Assembly (NCBI GenBank): GCA_001662425.1
Contig: BDDC01000052.1
Location: forward strand, 2,699-66,698
Direction: 5' to 3'
Source: Chlamydomonas sphaeroides
Taxonomy: Eukaryota > Chlorophyta > Chlorophyceae > Chlamydomonadales > Chlamydomonadaceae
DNA length: 64,000 bases
Each line of letters begins with the position of its first letter. Positions within the stretch are counted from its first letter, which is position 1. The notes under the pieces were generated by a model. That model was not told the DNA's origin and made no database searches. It saw only the letters and a program-made list of their open reading frames with translations. The position numbers and the translations under genes were made by a program. Shown here piece after piece: positions 22,720 through 34,440 of the stretch.

Positions 22720-23695
22720 GCCGAGCTGCGCTGCGCTGGGCCACGTGCCTCTGCGCATATGGCGTGCGGCTTAAGACCGACCGGATGAGCTGCTTATGAG
22801 CTGGTGAGCCCGCCCTGGGCTTCAAACTGTGCTGAGCTGGCGTGAGACGGGACGAGACGGACGAGGCATAGGACAATAATCGGAGGCGCGCCCCCGTGTT
22901 GAGGAGGTTGGGGGTCGCGTGGTGGTGCGCAGCGGACGTGCTGATTGTACTGCCAGGGCCGCGGTGGGAGCTAGGGGCAGAGCTGTGGGCCCGGCTGGGG
23001 GTGGTCCTGGGAACGCATCAACGCTTGATTGAGTGCACGCGCACCGGCACGCCTCTGTGCCGCTGCCTTTCGCGGTGGTGGGGTGCGGCGCGTGACTCCG
23101 GCCGGTTGGTGGCCGCCGGGACTCCTGCCGCTGCAGTCACTGCTGCTGTTGCGGTGCCCCTTTGCGGCCGGGTCCCTGCTCAACCGCTTCAGCAGCCGCT
23201 CGCCGCATTGGGCGGCGGCCGCTGTGGGCGCCGACTGCCGGTGGCCCGTCCGCGTAGGGGCCGGCGCAGGCGGACGTGCTGCCTGGTTCTGCTGCCACCG
23301 GCTGTGTAGCTGCATGTTGACGGGCGGGGCGCGCCGCTTGCGGGCGGCTTTTTGTGGTGGGGAGAGCGTGGCATTAGAGCCAGGCTGAACTTGGCGAGGG
23401 CTCGTGTACTGGCTCACGCTGCGCTGGCTGGATGTCCATCCATTCATAATGTAAAAGCTGACTCCATCACGCCGCATTGGAGCCCGAGGTTCCGCGGCCG
23501 GAGGTGAGGCCCGACCCGCGGGCCGCGGATGCAGCACATCTGAACGGCCTCAGCTGTCAGCATTTCAGCCACGCACGCCAGAGCTCACACAGCTCGCTGC
23601 AGACAGCACAGGATCGCAACAGCCAAGGCGCGGACCCAGCCACACGCCACACGCGAAGCACCAGCCAGCTGCTGCGACCCCGGCCGCAAGCCGAC
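22720..23695. other. UPL6 3' region and lipocalin gene upstream region
   Basis: About 980 nt without a convincing exon. A plus-strand TGTAA at 23450-23454 is a candidate UPL6 polyadenylation signal, followed by the 5' UTR and promoter of the next gene. Confidence 0.45.
23450..23454 (+). terminator. Candidate TGTAA polyadenylation signal of UPL6
   Basis: TGTAA about 730 nt after the UPL6 stop. It is the nearest such signal I saw before the next gene. Confidence 0.35.
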
Positions 23696-26009
23696 ATGCG
23701 CGTCCAACGCGTCGCCACGGCTCGGCTGCGGCTGCCGCTGCTGGCGCTGGCCGCGACCGCGGCACTGGCGCTAGTGCTGGCGCAGCCGCAGGCGGCAACC
23801 GGCGAGGCGAGCCCGGGCTCACCGAGGCCCGACCCCGCTTGAGCCGAGCAGCGCCGGGGCTGCCCACGTTTCGCCCTCGCCCACACCCACACGTCGCGCC
23901 CCGCAGGCCTGCCCCCCGCCCGGCTTCGACTCTGTACCGATGGACGTGGCAGCGTACATCTCGGCGCCTTGGTACGTCCAGAAACAGGTGAGAGCAGGGA
24001 GGGGGTGACGGCAGCCGGCAGGGGCATCGGAGCAGTGGAGGCTGCAGCTCTACCGCCCCCTGCGTGCCGCCTCCTTCCATTCCCTCACATGCAGCTTCCG
24101 CTTAACTACCAGCCGCCCGATGAGTTGTACTGCGTCAAGGCCGAGTACGAGCGGCGCGACCCGGCTAATGCCACGGTGGGTCGGGCCGGCGCGCGGCCCC
24201 AGGGACCCGGGGCCAGCCGCCGTGGAGTGCCAGCGGGGACGGGCGGGCCTCCTTGCTTGGCATGGACCGCGCACGACGCGCAAGCCGGGACGAGCGGCTC
24301 ATCCTCCGCGTGGCGCCGGTCGTCATCGCTCTGGTGCGCCAGCCCGCCTAATGAAGTGGTCCCACATGACGCCTGCCTTGCATGATCAACCGCCAACTGC
24401 CACAGGCGGGCCTAGTTGTCAACAACTACGCCAACAAAGGCCAGGTCAACGGCCCGGCGGTTGGCTCGTCGCGCTTCGACCCGTGAGTCGGGCGGGCGGG
24501 GCAGGCTAGGGCCATGTCCTGGGGTGGGCGGCGCTGCGCACTGCCAGAGTAGGTGTGCCCGTTGGACGGGCGGGGGGGGGGATGAGCTCGGCGGCAGCTC
24601 TTCTGCTACCGTGAGCGCCGGCTTCACAACATCGTCGTGCTGAACCGCCCCTCGCTCCGGCCCCATCTCCACATGCCGGCGCGCCCGCCCAGACGGCGCC
24701 GCCCGCGCCTTTCCTCCGCCTCAATCCTCCCCCGCCCCCTGGTCAGATCCGGCGGCCCTCGCCTCATCGCCCTGCCCGCCACCCCCGGCGGCGACGGCAG
24801 CGACGGCAAGCTCCTGGTGCGTGCTCGCACCGCTGCAGCCATCATCTTATAACCCAGATGTATGTGAAGATACCTTCATTCGCTTCATTCGCCCCGCTGC
24901 TGGCAAGCGTGACGGCATCACGGCAAACGGCGGTTAGCGTAGGTAGTAGCAAGCTAGCAACGCGCCGGGGCACGCCGTCCACGCTCCTCCTCGGCAACCA
25001 CGCACCTTTTCTCACTCACACACACCCATCCATCCGGCCCTCAGGTGGGGCCCGAGATCCTGCTGACGGTGACGCCCCAGGGCTGGCGCGAGGCGTTCGG
25101 CCCCTACTGGGTCGTGGCCCTGGGCGAGGGTGAGTCTGTGGCCTTGCAGCGCGGCTGAGGGCCGGCTCGCAACCTCTCGAGGGCTGATCTCACTCATCCC
25201 TCCCATCCGGTGGGGCCAGCCACGCGGTATTTACACCCACCCACACAGCTAGCCATACTCCCGCATGACGAGGGGATCGACTGCGCGTACGGACGTCAAT
25301 GTGAAGCCTGGGCCCCACCTGTTGCGTCTGGCGTCTTGCATGTGTGTCCCACCAGTTGCGTCTTGCACGTGTGTTGCCTTGCCCCACTCACCCACAGATG
25401 CGTCCGCCAGCACGCCCGACGGCCGCTACAGCTGGGCCGTCGTGTCTGGCGGGCCGCCGCAGCACGCCACGCCCGGAGGCTGCATCGCCTCTCCCGGCAG
25501 CAGCAGCGGCCAGGGCGGCCAGGGCGACAGGCGGATGGACTTCGACATTGGCGGTGAGGCCGGACTGGGGGACTACAGGTAGGGCGTAGCCACAGCAGGG
25601 CCTGCCTGCCGTGCCTGGCCTCGCCCCGCAGCTCCCAATCTCCCTGCTGGCGGCCCCCCACCCCAGTTTGCGGCCTCCGTCTACCGCAGACGGTTGAAGC
25701 TCGAAGGCACAGCCGCCCACGACCGCGTGCCCAGCTCGTAGTACACCGTTGAAGCAGCAGCACCCTGATCTGCCGCTGCTGGCTGCTTCCCCGCAGGCCT
25801 GTGGCTGCTGTCCCGCACGCAGGTCGACCCGCAGGCCGCCGCAGCCATGGAGCAGAAGGCCAAGGGTGAGCCAGGGGCTGGGGGCAAGGGCACGGGGCAC
25901 GAGCACTGATCAGGTTTCCCCGCCCCTGCCCCGCCCACCCACAGAGCTGGGTCTGGACACCAGCGGGCTGATGCAGGTGCAGCAGGAGGGCTGTGTGTAC
26001 CCCAGGTAG
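23696..26009 (+). CDS. Secreted lipocalin-like protein
   Basis: Nine exons give 264 residues: 23696-23806, 23907-23987, 24095-24175, 24406-24482, 24747-24816, 25045-25129, 25398-25553, 25797-25865 and 25945-26009. The N-terminus is basic, then has a hydrophobic run (LPLLALAATAALALVLA), a good signal peptide. The mature part opens with CPPPGFDSVPMDVAAYI and SAPWYVQKQ, the position of the lipocalin GxW-like strand. Further on, VNNYANKGQVNG and GPYWVVALGE correspond to later barrel strands. Four cysteines (CPPPG, LYCVK, GGCIAS and EGCVYP) could form disulfides. Lipocalins bind small hydrophobic ligands; the ligand here is unknown. Exon 1 has no suitable GT donor before its stop. I used GAG/GCGAGC at 23807, a GC-AG intron, which keeps frame. 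If the start of exon 5 is wrong, a longer Pro/Arg-rich version is possible. Confidence 0.7.
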
Positions 26010-26238
26010 CGAGCGGGATGTGAGGATGGCAATGGCCTGCGACACGTTGGATGGATGACGCCTGCCGTTGGGTGGATCTGCCCTGCATGGCGGCCGCTCG
26101 AATTGTGGCTTTGGTTGCATGCGAGCCGCGAGGCGCTGGCGGGAGGGGCTGCTTATGAACGCGCGGCCGACAGCTGGGGCGACGACCTCACAAGGCGGGG
26201 GCGTGCATGTGCAGCAACGGCACTCCGGGCGGCACTTA

Positions 26239-26243
26239 TTACA
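26239..26243 (-). terminator. Candidate TGTAA polyadenylation signal of the OSCA-like gene
   Basis: TGTAA on the minus strand, about 420 nt after the stop codon at 26666. Confidence 0.45.
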
Positions 26244-26264
26244 TTAAGAGTGGATGCGGCTATC

Positions 26265-26318
26265 GGCCGTCGCTGCGACTAGGCCAGGCTAGGCCGTCGC
26301 TGCGATTAGGCCAGGCTA
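26265..26318. repeat. Two tandem 27-nt units
   Basis: Unit beginning GGCCGTCGCTGCGA, two copies with one difference, followed by a partial third. Confidence 0.75.
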
Positions 26319-26665
26319 GGCCGTGGCCAGTAGCTGTCCGTTGACTGGGTTGCAGTTGTCGGTTGGCCTCAGACAATGAACAGGTGCTATGTGCACCCTT
26401 CTCCTATGCCACATCCGAGCGTCTACTCGTGCTTCTACCCATGTTGTCAGTCCGCACCGCCAGCAGCGGCACAGCCGCCGCCAGCCCAGCACGCCAAGTC
26501 AGTCATAGCCGTTCCGCTCCGTCCAAGGCCAACGCCCTTGCCATGCGGCAAGGCACCAACACGTCCTTTCCATCCCGCTCGCTCGAGTCGCGTCAGGTCT
26601 CAAGTGTCGTCCAGTCAACGGTAGGCAACATCACTAAGCCGTTCAACCTCCAAGCTCCCCCTGAA

Positions 26666-29600
26666 CTACCCTCGCCTAGCCCCGTTGGATGGCCGCTGCC
26701 CCGACGCCCGGTCCCCGTCCATCCCCAGCCCAGAGCTCGTCCCCGTGCCCGCCCGGACCAGCCGGTCAATCGCCTCCCGCAGCGCCCCCTCCGTCTCCGG
26801 CTCCGCCGTCGCCCATAGCACGCTCTGCGGCCCGGCCGCAGCCTGCAGCGACCCCTGCGTCTGCGACAGCTCCGGCGCCGGCGGCGGCGGCGCCGCTGCT
26901 GTTGACGATGCCGCCGGCGACTGTGCCAGCGCTGCCTCGCGAGGCGACCACGCGTGCACCACACACGCCGCCGTCGCCAGCGGCAGCCCCGCCTCCACCC
27001 CCGCTGGCGCACTCGCCTCCGCGGCCAATGTGGCCGGTAGCTGCGCAGCCGAGCTCTGCTCGGGCGCGGCACCGCCGGCGATAGCGCCGGACCGGGACGC
27101 CCGGCCCGGCGGCCACAGCAGCGTTAGCATGGGCGGCGGCGCCTGGAACACCTCCTCTTCCGTGGCGCGGCCCACTCGCGCCTCCTCCTGTACCAGCAGC
27201 TCGCATGCGTCTGGGTCCCGACTGGCCACTACGCCCGGCGGCGCCGCCGGGCCCTTGCCCAGCAGCGACGCAGGCAGCACCAGCTGCACGCCGTCGGCGC
27301 CCACCACCACGATGCCGTCGCCGCCGACGGCCACCGCCGCAGCCAGCTCCGCCAGCTGCTGCTGCTCCTCGGCGGCGCGCTGCAGGGCCTTGTCGTTGGG
27401 GCCCCGGTCGGCGGCGGCCGCGTCGGTAACGGCGCCGGCGGTGTGTGCCGAGGGCTCGGTCGGAGGTAGCGCGCCGGCTTCGAGTTGGGCCATGGCGACA
27501 GGGTCTGTGATCGGCTCCGACATGACCTGAAGGAGGGATTGGAGTCACAGGCGTGTATGTTTCGTGAGTTACAGCAACAAACACAGACAGCGTCATGCTC
27601 TCTTCGACGGCGCCGGTGATGGCCGTTGCGCAGCGTTGGAGAGGTAGCGGCCACAGCTGACAGCCTGATGTGCCGCTTTGCGGGATCCACCACGCCGCTC
27701 ACCTGGAAAGCGGCCAGGCCGCCCACTAGCCTGCCACGGCGGCGGACCGTGCGCTGAGGGACGGGCGGCGTGGGTGGATATTGGGTCAGTGGCAAGCAGA
27801 TTGACGTTTTGGTCAATCAATCGAAGCCACGTTCATGATGCTTTGACATTACCGGACCCCACTCACCAGGCGGGTGTAGACGCTACGACCTGCGCCACCG
27901 GTTGCGGCCGCTGCCACGAGCGCCGCGACGCCGACGGCCCGGTTGAGGCCGGACGCCTCAAAGTACTGTGGGAACCATGGCGCGCAACAGGTTTAAGTTG
28001 TGCAGGGTCATACATATATACACATATAGATACACGCGTGAGACAAAAAGGGCACGAGCGTCCGGTGCTTCATCGCGGCAACAGGGGGGGCCAACCGTAC
28101 TCGGTCTTTGGCAGGGCACCGGGCGCTCCAAGCCCGCGCGTCTGCGTGCACTGCGCCGCACGCAGCCGTGCGGTGCCGTACCTGCGTGTAGTGCGGGTGG
28201 TGGCCCAGGCGGTACGTGGGCGCGCCGTTCAGCTGGCGGCCCACCAGCGCCTCGCCGTAGCTGACGGCGGTGGCGGCCTCTGCGTCCGCCACCAGGCGCA
28301 TGCGCATCAGGCGCGACGCGTGCGGGCAGCAGACGCTGGTGGCGGTGCGGCCCAGGCAGGCCAGCAGGCGCCACACGATGTACCTGTGGCAGCGGAGGAG
28401 TGGCGGCGGCCGGTCACACACACGTGCGCATATGGCAGGACCGCCGCACGGTGGCCGCTCCAATGTGTTGGAAGAGGTGGTCTTGCACAGGAAAGAGCAG
28501 TTTATGGCCTAGCCCAACTCTCTCCCACTCCAGGTCTTTCTGCTCTGCCCGGCCACGGATGCGGCGGCCCGCCCTTGCGGCTTCAGGCCCCCTTACGCCC
28601 CCGCCACACCGCACACAACCCACCTGCCGATGAGCAGCCACAGCGCCAGCACGGCCAGCAGCAGCAGCAGCGCCAGGCCGTTGGGCTGCGTGATGCGCTG
28701 CCACACGCTGCTGTTGCCCAGTGCGCCCAGCTCGTCGGTGGCGGACGTCAGCCGCGCGTTGGTGGCGCGCACAGCGGCGCTCAGCGCGGCCACGTCCGAG
28801 CCGCCGGCGGCAGTACCCGGGTCCACCACCTGGGGTCCGGGCAGGTGCACGCGGCATCGCAGAATGCATTCGTTGGGTCCGAGCCGACTACGCCATGGCG
28901 GGTAGCATAGAAGCGGCGGGCGCCTGCAGAGTCACCCACACCCGTGTGCGTCGTCTTGCACACAAGTGACTGCACACACCCATGTCACCCTGCGCCCATG
29001 CGCGCCGCACCTCGAAGTAGGTGTGCATCCAGATGCCGAAGCCGCAGTGCGCCACCGCCAGCCACGGCAGCAGGCCTGCGCGAACACAGCCCCGCCCGTC
29101 AGCGCCCTTGCCTCACTTGCTCGCCGCCGCAAGCCTCGACGGCCGAGCTCGCAAGCCAAGCCAGGTACTCCACCGCAAGGAACTCCGCGAGCTCAGTACT
29201 CTAGGCGCCCTTGCCTCACCCAGGACCCCCTCCCAACCTGCCCCTGCCACCAAGCCTCCGGCCTCACAGCGCCCCACCCTTGCCGCCGGCCTGGCCCCTT
29301 CCCGCCCCCCGGCCCCGTGCCCTGCCCCGCCTCACCCATGACCAGGTGCATGAGTCCCTTGCTGTAGCGCGCCACGCTGCCGCACAGCCGCGTGAGCGCC
29401 CAGCGGTCCGCCGCCTCCGCCACCGCCAGGTAGGCCAGCAGCGCCAGCCACAGCAGCGGGATGCCGCTGCCGAACAGCATGGCCAGGGACACGTTGAGCA
29501 GCAGGTCTGGGGGAGGGGCGCGGGCAGGGGGAGCAGGGCGATGGCGGGGCCGAGGTCGAAGGGGCCAGGGCCTGGCTGCAAGCTGGAGCTATCAGCGGGC

Positions 29601-32600
29601 GGTGGAAGGCATCATCGGCCACCGGCATGCAGTGGTGGAGCCCGCAGGTTCGGGGTCGCCTGCAGGTTCGAGGGAGTGGGGGCGCACCTGCGGTGCGCTG
29701 CTCCAGGGTGAAGCGCGGCTGCGCCCAGGCCTCGTCGTAGTGGGACTGCAGCGGCCAGCGCATGCAGTGGGCCACGCGGCAGCGCAGCAGCGCCAGCCAG
29801 GTCTCGTCCGCCAGGATGTTGACCAGGGGGCTGGCCGGGTGAAGGAGAGGGGCGGAGCATGGCGTGACGTGACAGCTCGGCATGGCACGGGGCACAGCGC
29901 GGCGCTGGTCACACAGCTGTCGGGGATGCAGCGTTCTGCGAGGCTAGGGAGCCGCAAGCTGCTGCGCTACCTGAGGATGTTGATGACCATGAGGATGAAG
30001 ATGGAGAGGCCGACGTTCTCGTACCAGCCCGCTGTGAAGTCCGTGTACGAGCCGTACTGCACGAGGGGATACACGTGGTGCGGTGATACGGCGTCAAGCT
30101 GCGGGTGCAATTGACCGCCGCACGACCCGTCGCAAGGCATGTGATGTAGCATAAGCCATATTCGCGCGTCGCACAAAACACATGCATGCTTCGCACGGCG
30201 CGACATCCCGGCCTGACCCCACCTTGACGAAGTAGCGCACCCAGCTGTCGCTCTCGCGCGCCAAGCGGCCCAGCTCGTAGGCGTTCGTCAGCAGCAGCAC
30301 AGCCACCTGTCGCGGGGCGCCGTGACGCGGATACGGTTGGCGGACAGACACGAATGGGGCCGAGCCAGCAGGTCGGCCAGTGCGAACAGAACCGTGGCCA
30401 CGGGCGCTCCGGAGCCGCAAAACCATCAGTGATGTGGACGTCACCGGTCTTCTTCCCTGCAGCTCACCGTATTGACGAGCATGGCCACGAAGCACTGCAG
30501 CGCGTAGGACCGCTCGCGCGCCGTGTGCGTCCAGTGCCGCCCCAGCCGCACCAGGCCCTGCACAACGGCGGCACGCATGGCAGGGCGGACACCGAGACCA
30601 TGGCGCCGTGTCGCGACTGGGCGGATGAGCAGCGCTCTGGCTCTGGCTGGCCCTTGCCGACAACACATCACCGACGACCAGCGCCGCTCCAATACTGACG
30701 CCATGCCAGTCCCCGACCTCCCGCCCACACCAACCAAGCTTGGCAAGGCCCTGCCTCACCCTCAGGCAGTACTTGATGGCCGCGTTGAGCGCCGCCACCA
30801 CCAAGGACACCGCGATGCGGATGCCCCAGCTGCGCACGTCCAGCTCGTCGATCCAGGGGCCGCACGCCGCCGCCGCCGCGGGCCCCTCGGCGCCGCCGCG
30901 CGCGCTGCTCACGGCGCCCGACAGCCCCAGGCACATGCAGGGCAGGCAGGCGGCCAGGCCGGTGCAGCCCGCCTGCAGCAGCGAGTCGGGCGAGCCGGAC
31001 TGCGCGGAGGGACGTGAGGGCGCGTGGCGCAGGGCGCGGTATGAGTAGCGGGCGGCTCCCAGCGCGACGTGCTGCTGCGAGAGTCCCGTTGTGGTGTCGT
31101 GGTGCGCGTTACGCCACCAGGACTTGAAGTACCGATGCGGGTTGGTGCGGTGGCTGTGGCGACTGTCGCAGCGCTGTGTGCACTACGGTGCGCTGCCGAC
31201 ATGGCAGAGGCCAGCCAGCACAGGTGAGCAAACGTTGATGTTGCCGCGGCGCTTCGGGCGGCCAGCCCTACCTTGCCCGAGGAGGCGCAGGCCTGCAGCG
31301 CGGCCAGCACTGGGCGCTCCATCACTAGCCTCGAGGTGGCGTTGGCCCACACCAGGCCACTGCCGTAGGATGGCATGGATACGGTGCCGTTGAACCACGA
31401 GCCCAGCGCCGAGCTGCGGGATGGCGGCGGGGGTGGGTGGTGCGGCACCGGCGGTCAGTGATCGGAGTCGTGGTCGACAGCCCTCGCGCGATGCCGGGGC
31501 GCGAGTGGTGGTCGCGGCTAGAGAGACGAGACGTCAGCGGCGAGGGGCGCCGGGCCGTGGGCCGTCTTCGTCTACTAATATGGAAGGTGCGTACGGTCAG
31601 GTCCGTTGCGGCGCGCTCGACCCTGTCACACACCAACCCCCATCCCGCTGGGACCCGGGCGGACCCCCATTTCGTGCCTGCAGGCCCCCGCCATAGTGGC
31701 GGAGCAGTAGGTCACTAGCTGCTGGTCGCTGGGCTGGGTCGGAGGAAGAGCGATGGCGGCGGAGGCGGGCGCCATGGCGGCGGCGGTGTCGGACCGCAGC
31801 GTGCTGCCCATCCACTTGATGCTGGCGGACTCCTGGTTGCTGCGGGTTGGGGCAGCGGATGACAGCGTGGGGGAGGAGGGGCAGATCAGCCGTTGATCGA
31901 GAAGTGTCCTGGCCTTGTGCTTGATTTTGGCTTGCGCCAGCACGATCGTGCTGTTACCCTGTCGAGCCCACAAACCGTGTAGGTGCCCAGCCACTCTGCC
32001 CCATGCCCCCCGCCCCTGCCTGATGTCTGTGAGCTTGGTGATGACGGCCGCGCACAGCAGCACCAACAGCAGGGTCACGATGTTGAGGGCCACCTGCGCA
32101 ACCAGTGGCGAGGCCGCGGAGCGGATCAGGCGAACGCGACCACCAGGACACTACCGCCCGGCCCCGCCCGGGCTCCAGCGCTTGCTGCAACGCGGCCCCT
32201 CCACTGCCGCCCCTCCACCGCACCCCTGACCTTGCTCGGCCGCTCATCACCGGCCGCAGCCCAGGCCTCGCACTACGCACCTCCCGCGCCGCCAGCTGCC
32301 ACTCAGGCACGGCCAGGTGCTCCAGCATGTAGTCCTCGGGCGCACACGCGCGCCGCAGCCAGAAGCGGTGCCGGCCCAGGAACCGCTCACTCCGCGGCTG
32401 CGCCAGGCACGACAGCCAGCCTGCATGCCACCGGCACAGCGAGCGCGCATGGCTTCAGCCTGGCGAAGACAACCACGACAACCACGCGCGCAGCGCATAG
32501 CGCACGCCGTGCGAATGCCCTGCTGGCGCCCTGAGGAGTCAGCAGACGCACTGTTGGGGCACTGAGCGGTGGCGGCGCGCCGTTCGTTCACTGAGTTGAA

Positions 32601-34440
32601 CGTCACGAACGCGGCGCGCACTCGCTGGCGGCGCTCAGCCAGGCGGCGGATGCCCTCCGCGATGGAGCCCAGGCCCTCGTCCAGGCGCTGCAGCTCCTCC
32701 AGATGCTCGTCTGGGGGCCGTGGGTTGGGGCGCAGGAGGAGATGACAAGGGCGCATCGCTGTGCCCCATGAGCCGGTGGGGCTGCTGTAGTCAGGTACGG
32801 CGCCCGGCTGCCTTGACACTGTACAACCAGCGTGGAAGGTTGCCTGGACGCTGCAGCGCGCACCTTTCCTGGCCCGCCCCGCCGCGTCCGCCACCAGGCC
32901 CCGGTCCAGCACCATGGCGCGCCGCTGCTGCAGCCCCGAGGCAGTGCCGCAGCGCTGCAGCGTGGCGCTAAGGCGGTCCGTCACCAGCACCACATCCATC
33001 ACCTCTGCGCGCGCGGGACAGCAGGCGCTAGCAGGGTCATGTGGGATCGACGCAACCTTTGCGGCGCAACAAAGCCCTGTAGGCAACCCGCCGCCACCCC
33101 GAGCGACGCAAGAACGGCGACGGAAGTACGCCCGCCAGGCAACATGCACGCTCCTGCCCTCGCTGCTACGCGTCTCTCCCTGCCGCTGGAACCCACCGCC
33201 GAAGCGGCTGAAGTGATGTCCCACAGCGGCGGCGTCCACGTCCTCGGGCAGGCCCCGAACTAGCACTGTGAAGTCCGCAGCCTCCAGCGTCGCTGTGGGG
33301 TTGCGGCGCGGCGGGCATCGCGGGTTGACTCATGGTTCATGCCGACGTATGGAGCAGGTCCGTGCACATCCCCGCCCTATGCCGTTGGCCAGGACCCACG
33401 TACCCGCGTCCAGAGCGGCTGCGAAGCGCTTGAGCCGCAGCCACAGCGCTGCCAGGCCCAAGGCAAAGACAAGCAGCGCGCCGGCATCCACCAGCGAGAT
33501 CCCTGCAGCATGCGGCAACCAGGTGCCAAGAGCGGAGGGTGAAAGGGTTGCCAGCTGTGCTAGCATTATGCGCCCGGCCTTGTGGGCAGCAGCACCCGTG
33601 TCCATATCCCTGTCCCAACGGCGCGGGGTGCATATGAGGGGCTCAAGAGAGACTCACACACGAGGAATGTGCCCTTCTCCATGGGCCCCTTCCATGCCGT
33701 GCCCAGCTGCGTGTTCAAGTACTGCGAGGGCGGGGGCGGGGACGCGGGGAGGACCAGGACAGGGCGTCCGGCAAGTATTCGGTGGGGGCGCTACCGCACC
33801 GCAAGCCCCGCATCAGCGGTAGGCGCCGTTGCATGCTGGGTGCAGGGTTCAGTAGCAACGCGTGTGATGCTGCTGTTGGCGCCCTTCGGCACCTGGCGCG
33901 ACAGACAAGGCAAGGTCATCTGCCAACCTGCAGCGTGCCGTTGTCGTAGGTGTTGTCAACGATGGAGGCGAACGTCAGGGAGTGAATGCGCGTGTTGGGG
34001 TACCTGGGGTGCAAAGGGGAGGGAGATTGCGGCGTTCGCGAAACGCGAGCGGCGGCAAGGCTTCAGCAGGCGGGGCACGTCCCCGAGGCCATGCGCATAT
34101 CGTAACTGCCCGGAATCTGGCTCTTGTCTCACTTCTTGACACCATAGCCGTGGTCGTACATATGGGCGGCGTCCGTGAAGACCGAGCAGCCTATGACGAC
34201 TAGGAATGGAATCTGCTGGGTGAGAGGGGAGATGGGAGGGTCTGTGACGGGCTGTGGGGCTGTCCATGGCTGCCTTGGCCGCTCCCGTCCTGCTATGCGC
34301 CCGCTTGCAGGAGTGTGCGTGACAGCGTCGCTCACCGCGCAGAGGATCATCCAGAATGCCCCCACACGCAACCAGCGCAGGAGCTCGAAATGCAGTCCCA
34401 CTCCGGCGCCCCATTCGCTGCCGAGGTTCACACTGGTTGC
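26666..34440 (-). CDS. OSCA/CSC1/TMEM63-like multi-pass cation channel (5' end unresolved)
   Basis: The exon chain, in coding order, is: one ending at 34336, then 34215-34133, 34003-33928, 33721-33658, 33502-33404, 33265-33197, 33004-32864, 32710-32552, 32420-32281, 32093-32020, 31839-31678, 31413-31272, 30999-30760, 30557-30468, 30306-30223, 30056-29971, 29830-29688, 29506-29336, 29075-29011, 28829-28624, 28383-28182, 27965-27867, 27753-27703 and 27526-26666. It encodes about 1200 residues. N-terminal hydrophobic segments (LRVGAFWMILCA, IPFLVVIGCS, ISLVDAGALLVFALGLAAL) precede a cytosolic RRM-like domain (VLVRGLPEDVDAAAVGHHF ... RAAFVTFNSVNERR), then APEDYMLEHLAVPEW and many more membrane helices. 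This order is the CSC1/OSCA plan of stress-gated cation channels. The 287-codon last exon is a Pro/Ala/Glu-rich tail. Two junctions (near 32020 and 31678) only work with GC donors; the second is weak. The first exon was not found. Confidence 0.68.

Larger units (their letters stand above)
26010..26665. other. Convergent 3' region between the lipocalin and channel genes
   Basis: No gene recognised. It contains a 27-nt tandem duplication (26265-26318) and a minus-strand TGTAA at 26239-26243. Confidence 0.5.
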
